Source: Gammaproteobacteria bacterium (GTDB taxonomy: Bacteria > Pseudomonadota > Gammaproteobacteria > GCA-001735895). From it: 10,706 nt of DNA. Of this stretch, positions 7,362 to 10,706 are shown in pieces. A program made the position numbers and the translations under genes. Every line of letters starts with the position of its first letter. The stretch's first letter is position 1. The notes beneath the pieces were generated by a model. The model had not been told where the DNA came from and ran no database searches. It saw only the letters and a list, made by a program, of their open reading frames with translations. Where the stretch lies: contig QNFD01000059.1 of the NCBI GenBank assembly GCA_003645435.1, positions 1-10,706 on the forward strand, given 5' to 3'.

Positions 7362-8987
7362 ATGAGTAAACAATTTAATTTTGATGTCATTATCCTCGGC
7401 TCCGGGGCGGCCGGTCTCTCGGTTGCCTTGCACCTGCCGTCATCGACCTCGATTGCAATACTGGCGAAAAACAACACTGAACAATATTCAAGTTATTTTG
7501 CCCAGGGCGGCATCTCGGCCGTGCTTGAACCCGACGACAGCGTCGAACAGCACGCGCAAGACACCATTATTGCCGGCGCCGGGTTGTGTGACGAGACCGT
7601 GGTTAATTTCACCGCTGCCGCGGGCAAGCAGAGCATACAATGGCTGAGCGATCTTGGTATGCCTTTCACCAGGGATCGACAGGAAATAAGCAGCAGCGGC
7701 TTTCATTTGACACGCGAAGGCGGTCATAGCAAAAGACGCGTAGTCCACGCCGCCGACGCTACCGGCAAGGCCCTCCAGCAAACACTACACGCCCATGTCC
7801 TCGAACAACCCAATATAAAGATTTTCGACCAGCATATAGCAATCGACCTCATACAGCGCAACAGGCAATGCCTGGGTCTGTACGCACTGAATCGAAGTGA
7901 TCAGCATGTTGACGTATTTGCCGCCCAAAAAATTGTGCTGGCGACAGGCGGTGCGAGCAAGGTCTACCTTTATACCAGCAATCCAGATGGTTCCACGGGT
8001 GATGGCATTGCAATGGCCTGGCGTGCAGGTTGCCGGGTAGCAAATATGGAATTTATCCAGTTTCATCCTACCTGCCTGTATCACCCGGAGGCCAAATCGT
8101 TTCTTATCAGCGAGGCGGTTAGAGGCGAAGGTGGTTTATTGTGCCTGCCCAATGGTGAAAAATTCATGCATCGCTTTGATGAGCGCGGCGAGCTCGCACC
8201 TCGAGACATAGTCGCGAGGGCGATCGATCATGAAATGAAGCGGCTCGGTGTCGACTGTGTTTACCTGGATATCAGCCATAAGAGCCGCGCCTTTATCAAA
8301 TCTCATTTTCCGACTATTTATCAGCGCTGCAAGGAACTCGATATCGATATCACCAGCGAACCTATCCCGGTGGTTCCGGCGGCGCACTACACCTGCGGCG
8401 GCATCATGACCAACATCAGTGGTCAAACCGATATCGACAATTTATACGCTGTCGGTGAAGTGACCTACTCGGGATTACACGGTGCCAATCGTATGGCGAG
8501 TAATTCCCTGCTCGAATGCCTCGTATTCGCTCGTTCCGCCGCCGGGCACATTAGCGAATCCTTATCGCCTGCAGTAAAACCCGGGGCACTCCCCGGTTGG
8601 GACGAGTCACAGGTCACCGATTCCGATGAGGATATAGTGGTCGCCCACAACTGGGACGAATTGCGCCGATTCATGTGGGATTACGTCGGTATTGTACGCA
8701 CCAACAAGCGCCTCGAGCGCGCATTACACCGGGCTCAGTTGTTAAAGCAGGAGATCAACGATTACTACGGCAACTACAAGGTTTCACCAGATTTACTGGA
8801 ACTTCGTAACCTGGTTGTGGTTGCTGAATTAATTATTCGCTCTGCGATGCTGCGCAAGGAAAGTCGCGGCTTGCATTTCACCCTCGATTATCCCGAGCCC
8901 AGCGATGATTGCCTGTCGCCAACCATATTGGTGCCCAATGCCGGTGAAAAGGATGTGTCACGGAAGATATCCCTCATCTCACCCTGA
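7362..8987 (+). CDS. nadB: L-aspartate oxidase (NadB)
   Basis: FAD enzyme that oxidises L-aspartate to iminoaspartate, the first step of de novo NAD synthesis; NadA then makes quinolinate. The 541 aa match the E. coli length (540). The FAD-binding GSGAAGLS lies at 13-20, YFAQGGISAV at 45-54, and ATGGASKVY followed by the NPDGSTGDG loop at 194-215. The active-site residues known from E. coli NadB are conserved by alignment from memory: Glu119 (LTREGG), His235 (QFHPT), Arg281 (APRDIVARAIDHE), His342 (AHYTCGG) and Arg377 (GANRMASNS). The C-terminal helical domain (about 428-512) ends with ESRGLHFTLDYPE. This separates NadB from the related succinate dehydrogenase and fumarate reductase flavoproteins. 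The ATG at 7362 has only a weak CGGA about 12 bases upstream. Divergence from rpoE is the common gammaproteobacterial arrangement. Confidence 0.98.
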   Translation: MSKQFNFDVIILGSGAAGLSVALHLPSSTSIAILAKNNTEQYSSYFAQGGISAVLEPDDSVEQHAQDTIIAGAGLCDETVVNFTAAAGKQSIQWLSDLGMPFTRDRQEISSSGFHLTREGGHSKRRVVHAADATGKALQQTLHAHVLEQPNIKIFDQHIAIDLIQRNRQCLGLYALNRSDQHVDVFAAQKIVLATGGASKVYLYTSNPDGSTGDGIAMAWRAGCRVANMEFIQFHPTCLYHPEAKSFLISEAVRGEGGLLCLPNGEKFMHRFDERGELAPRDIVARAIDHEMKRLGVDCVYLDISHKSRAFIKSHFPTIYQRCKELDIDITSEPIPVVPAAHYTCGGIMTNISGQTDIDNLYAVGEVTYSGLHGANRMASNSLLECLVFARSAAGHISESLSPAVKPGALPGWDESQVTDSDEDIVVAHNWDELRRFMWDYVGIVRTNKRLERALHRAQLLKQEINDYYGNYKVSPDLLELRNLVVVAELIIRSAMLRKESRGLHFTLDYPEPSDDCLSPTILVPNAGEKDVSRKISLISP

Positions 8988-8992
8988 TATTA

Positions 8993-9403
8993 ATGAAACA
9001 GCATTCGATTCATATTCAATCCCGGGGGCGTGGAACAATTGCGATTAATTCCGAGATTGACCAGTTAATTCGAAAATCAGGTATCGACACGGGTCTTTGT
9101 CATATTTTCATCCATCACACCAGCGCTTCCCTGATCATTACCGAAAATGCCGACAGCGATGTACGCAGGGACCTGGAAAACTATTTTTCGAAGATTGTCA
9201 TAGATGGCGACCCCGCCTATTTTCATGATCAGGAAGGACCCGATGATATGTCGGCCCATATCCGCTCGATACTGACTCAAACCGAAGTCAGCATCCCGAT
9301 TAGCGCGGGCCGCCTGGCAATGGGTACCTGGCAGGGCATCTACCTGTGGGAGCACCGAACCAGCCCGCATCGTCGCAGCCTGACTGTCACCCTGCATGCT
9401 TAA
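8993..9403 (+). CDS. YjbQ/UPF0047 family protein
   Basis: Member of the YjbQ (UPF0047) family, small trimeric beta-rich proteins; some have weak thiamine-phosphate synthase activity but the physiological role is unsettled. The 136 aa are the usual length. Signature blocks are HHTSASLIITENAD at 41-54, DPAYFHDQEGPDDMSAHIRS at 73-92, and GRLAMGTWQGIYLWEHR at 106-122. The conserved histidines and acidic residues of these blocks suggest a metal or anion site, by inference. The ATG lies 5 bases after the nadB stop and lacks a Shine-Dalgarno (the nearest purine run, GGAAGA, is about 25 bases upstream). Translation is therefore probably coupled to nadB. No functional link to NAD synthesis is known to me. 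It is followed by a 153-base gap without an obvious terminator. Confidence 0.92.
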   Translation: MKQHSIHIQSRGRGTIAINSEIDQLIRKSGIDTGLCHIFIHHTSASLIITENADSDVRRDLENYFSKIVIDGDPAYFHDQEGPDDMSAHIRSILTQTEVSIPISAGRLAMGTWQGIYLWEHRTSPHRRSLTVTLHA

Positions 9404-9422
9404 GCTACTGACTCTTCACAAT

Positions 9423-9512
9423 TTGTCCGGGTATCTGTAGAGAATCAGGATAAATCAGAGTTTCCCTGGTATTAAGAAATCCAATTTGCGTTGGTCAAAT
9501 AAAACCGGACAA
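9423..9512. repeat. Separated inverted repeat upstream of adk
   Basis: TTGTCCGG (9423-9430) and CCGGACAA (9505-9512) are exact reverse complements 74 bases apart in the yjbQ-adk gap. They could pair in a leader RNA or be two half-sites for a regulator. An 8-base match in about 150 bases is not rare enough to exclude chance. The gap otherwise shows only a weak promoter-like pair (TTGCGT, 17 bases, ACAATG). Confidence 0.35.
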
Positions 9513-9556
9513 TGGATTTACTCATCAAACGATATTACTAGCTTCGAGGACAGAGC

Positions 9557-10195
9557 ATGAAAATCATCCTGTTGGGCCCCCCGGGCGCGGGCAAAGGAAC
9601 CATTGCCAAAGTATTAACCCAGTATGACGGTTCGGTACAAATTTCGACGGGTGACATACTACGGGCCGCGGTCGCGGCCGGCACCGAACTGGGTCGGCAG
9701 GCCGAGGCGGCAATGAAAGCCGGCGACCTCGTAACCGATGAGCTGATTATGGGAATCATGGAAGCGCGCTTACAGGAAGAAGACTGTCAAAAAGGATACC
9801 TGCTGGATGGATTCCCCCGCACTATTCCACAGGCACAGGCCCTCAAAGCCCTGCTCGAAAAACTGGGCGAAAAGCTCGACTGCGTACTCGAACTGGATAT
9901 CACACGAGACGTTATTATCGATCGTTTAGCTACCCGTAGAACCTGCCCTCAATGCGGCGAAATCTACAATATAAAGTCGAAGCCGCCCAAAGTGGAAGGC
10001 ATCTGTGACGTCTGTGGTTCTGAAATCGTTCAGCGTGACGATGAAACCGAAACCGCAATTAGCAACCGGTTGCAGGTATACAATGATCAAACCGCGCCGC
10101 TGGTCGATTTTTATCGCCAGGAAGGACTGTTAGTTAGCTTTCAATCATCAGATAGCGGACCCATTCTCGAAGCATTGAAAGCAAGGCTGGGATAA
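9557..10195 (+). CDS. adk: Adenylate kinase with four-cysteine zinc-type lid
   Basis: Catalyses ATP + AMP to 2 ADP; a cytoplasmic enzyme of nucleotide balance. The 212 aa hold the P-loop GPPGAGKGT (7-15), the AMP-binding STGDILRAA (30-38) and GFPRT (85-89). The lid runs from about 123 to 160. The lid carries CPQC (130-133) and CDVC (150-153), the Cys4 arrangement that binds structural zinc in Gram-positive and some proteobacterial enzymes. E. coli Adk has no cysteine ligands in the lid. Arginines 123, 127/128, 160 and 171 correspond to the catalytic arginines (RDDETETAISNRL after the lid). GAGGA at 9546-9550 lies 6 bases before the ATG, the best ribosome site in the window. Being downstream of nadB-yjbQ but separated by 153 bases, it probably has its own promoter. 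It runs convergent to the next minus-strand gene. Confidence 0.97.
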   Translation: MKIILLGPPGAGKGTIAKVLTQYDGSVQISTGDILRAAVAAGTELGRQAEAAMKAGDLVTDELIMGIMEARLQEEDCQKGYLLDGFPRTIPQAQALKALLEKLGEKLDCVLELDITRDVIIDRLATRRTCPQCGEIYNIKSKPPKVEGICDVCGSEIVQRDDETETAISNRLQVYNDQTAPLVDFYRQEGLLVSFQSSDSGPILEALKARLG

Positions 10196-10226
10196 GCGGG
10201 AACCCGACCCATTAGGAGACCCGATA

Positions 10227-10601
10227 TTATTGGGGTGCTTCGACTTCTATGCGTTCAACGCCGGCGACATACACACTACGCCCCTCCAGCGTCGTAAAAC
10301 TGTTGGCCTGAACGTCATCGCGCCGGGCCTGGTAACTGATGCGTGCCCCGGTTTGGGTATTGATCACGTGTACTGTCACGGTGGTATAGCTGTCCGCTAC
10401 TTCTATGTAAATCATAACCGAAGCGGCAAGCACCATAACCGCCATAAAAATATAGGCCCCATGCCGCAACATCTGCTTTTTTTGTTGCTCCTCTTTAGTC
10501 GCAATCACGAGCACGCGTTGTTTAGGTTCATCGCGCTGACGCGATGCGAACCAGAGTGCACCCACTATCACCAGCAGGGTAAGAATAATTTTGGTTAACA
10601 T
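10227..10601 (-). CDS. Small membrane protein of unknown function
   Basis: 124 aa, no family recognised. Two hydrophobic segments are visible: residues about 3-19 (IILTLLVIVGALWFAS) and 49-68 (AYIFMAVMVLAASVMIYIEV). Between them is a charged linker (about 20-47, rich in Lys, Arg, Gln and Glu). The C-terminal part, about 69-124, lacks long hydrophobic stretches and has an alternating beta-like pattern (TTVTVHVINTQTGARISYQ, SVYVAGVERIEVEAP). It is probably an inner-membrane protein with a small soluble domain outside the membrane or in the cytoplasm; topology is not certain. The overlapping plus-strand frame lacks such structure, so I chose this strand. The ATG at 10601 has no Shine-Dalgarno and lies 6 bases after the stop of the upstream partial gene, which suggests an operon and coupled translation. 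Function is unknown. Confidence 0.75.
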   Translation of the reverse strand: MLTKIILTLLVIVGALWFASRQRDEPKQRVLVIATKEEQQKKQMLRHGAYIFMAVMVLAASVMIYIEVADSYTTVTVHVINTQTGARISYQARRDDVQANSFTTLEGRSVYVAGVERIEVEAPQ

Positions 10602-10607
10602 CTAAAA

Positions 10608-10706
10608 TTAACTGCGCTCGAATATGACAAGATGATCAACATTTAACCGAATACCGATTCGTTCATTTATCTTGTGGTCGTGATGGCTAGGCGCCAGGCA
10701 CAACAC
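10608..10706 (-). CDS. C-terminal end of a gene cut by the right edge, possibly ABC-transporter ATPase
   Basis: A frame open from the window edge for 32 codons to TAA at 10610-10608, ending INERIGIRLNVDHLVIFERS. The pattern of a short acidic and basic loop followed by 'G-I-R-L-x-V-D-H-L-V-I-F' resembles the TOBE-like tail of some ABC importer ATPases; this is a guess from memory of such endings. A 32-codon open frame is not rare by chance, but its stop lies 6 bases before the ATG of the small membrane protein on the same strand, as expected for genes in one operon. The upstream part is not in the window. Confidence 0.5.
   Translation of the reverse strand: MLCLAPSHHDHKINERIGIRLNVDHLVIFERS

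Noticed and set aside
7785..8084. Minus-strand open frame of 99 codons inside nadB
   Set aside because: It is fully contained in a strongly conserved gene and its translation looks like antisense shadow sequence with no domain.
8340..8351. GATATCGATATC repeat in nadB
   Set aside because: It is a short by-product of the Asp-Ile-Asp-Ile codons and has no flanking symmetry.
10196..10234. Possible bidirectional terminator between adk and the convergent gene
   Set aside because: The stems present (CGGG/CCCG with a 2-base loop, and CCCGA/TTGGG at 10220-10234) are short or wobble-paired and no T-run follows on either strand.
10230..10598. Open frame of 122 codons on the plus strand opposite the small membrane protein
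   Set aside because: Its translation is rich in Cys, His and Arg without recognisable structure, while the minus frame gives two clean membrane helices and abuts an upstream gene on the same strand.
1..10706. Mobile element, prophage, defence island or CRISPR array
   Set aside because: No transposase, integrase, terminal repeats, spaced direct repeats or defence domains were seen; nearly all of the DNA is accounted for by conserved housekeeping and stress genes.

Overview
The window looks like ordinary chromosomal DNA from a gammaproteobacterium. The gene order nadB | rpoE-rseA-rseB-rseC-mucD-lepA-lepB, with nadB divergent, is the arrangement known from Pseudomonas (nadB | algU-mucA-mucB-mucC-mucD-lepA-lepB). 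The proteins resemble gammaproteobacterial versions throughout. I cannot name the genus from the sequence. There is no insertion sequence, phage gene, CRISPR array, tRNA or rRNA.

Positions 1-7047 are one long minus-strand block. Read in the direction of transcription, it starts with the envelope-stress regulon core: sigma-E (rpoE/algU), its membrane anti-sigma factor (rseA/mucA), the periplasmic co-regulator (rseB/mucB), the membrane redox protein (rseC/mucC) and a DegP-type periplasmic protease (mucD). A small glutaredoxin-like gene follows, then the ribosomal GTPase LepA (EF4), then signal peptidase I (lepB), whose 3' end lies beyond the left edge. rseA and rseB overlap by 17 bases and most other gaps in the block are short, which suggests co-transcription. 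A perfect extended -10 element and a weaker sigma-E-like element lie upstream of rpoE. A separate promoter candidate precedes lepB.

Positions 7048-7361 are the divergent intergenic region that holds the rpoE and nadB promoters. On the plus strand nadB (L-aspartate oxidase, NAD synthesis) is followed 5 bases later by a YjbQ/UPF0047 family gene. After a 153-base gap comes adk (adenylate kinase), which has a four-cysteine zinc-type lid instead of the cysteine-free lid of the E. coli enzyme. Convergent to adk, on the minus strand, are a small two-helix membrane protein of unknown function and, 6 bases upstream of it, the last 32 codons of another gene, possibly an ABC-transporter ATPase with a TOBE-like tail.

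The stress genes form a known circuit. RseA holds sigma-E at the membrane, RseB guards RseA from proteolysis, MucD clears misfolded periplasmic protein, and LepB/LepA link the cluster to protein export and translation. I found no convincing new system. The items most worth a second look are small: a perfect 12-base-arm inverted repeat inside the glutaredoxin-like gene, the zinc-lid adk, the possible leaderless start of rseC, and the unknown membrane-protein pair at the right edge.
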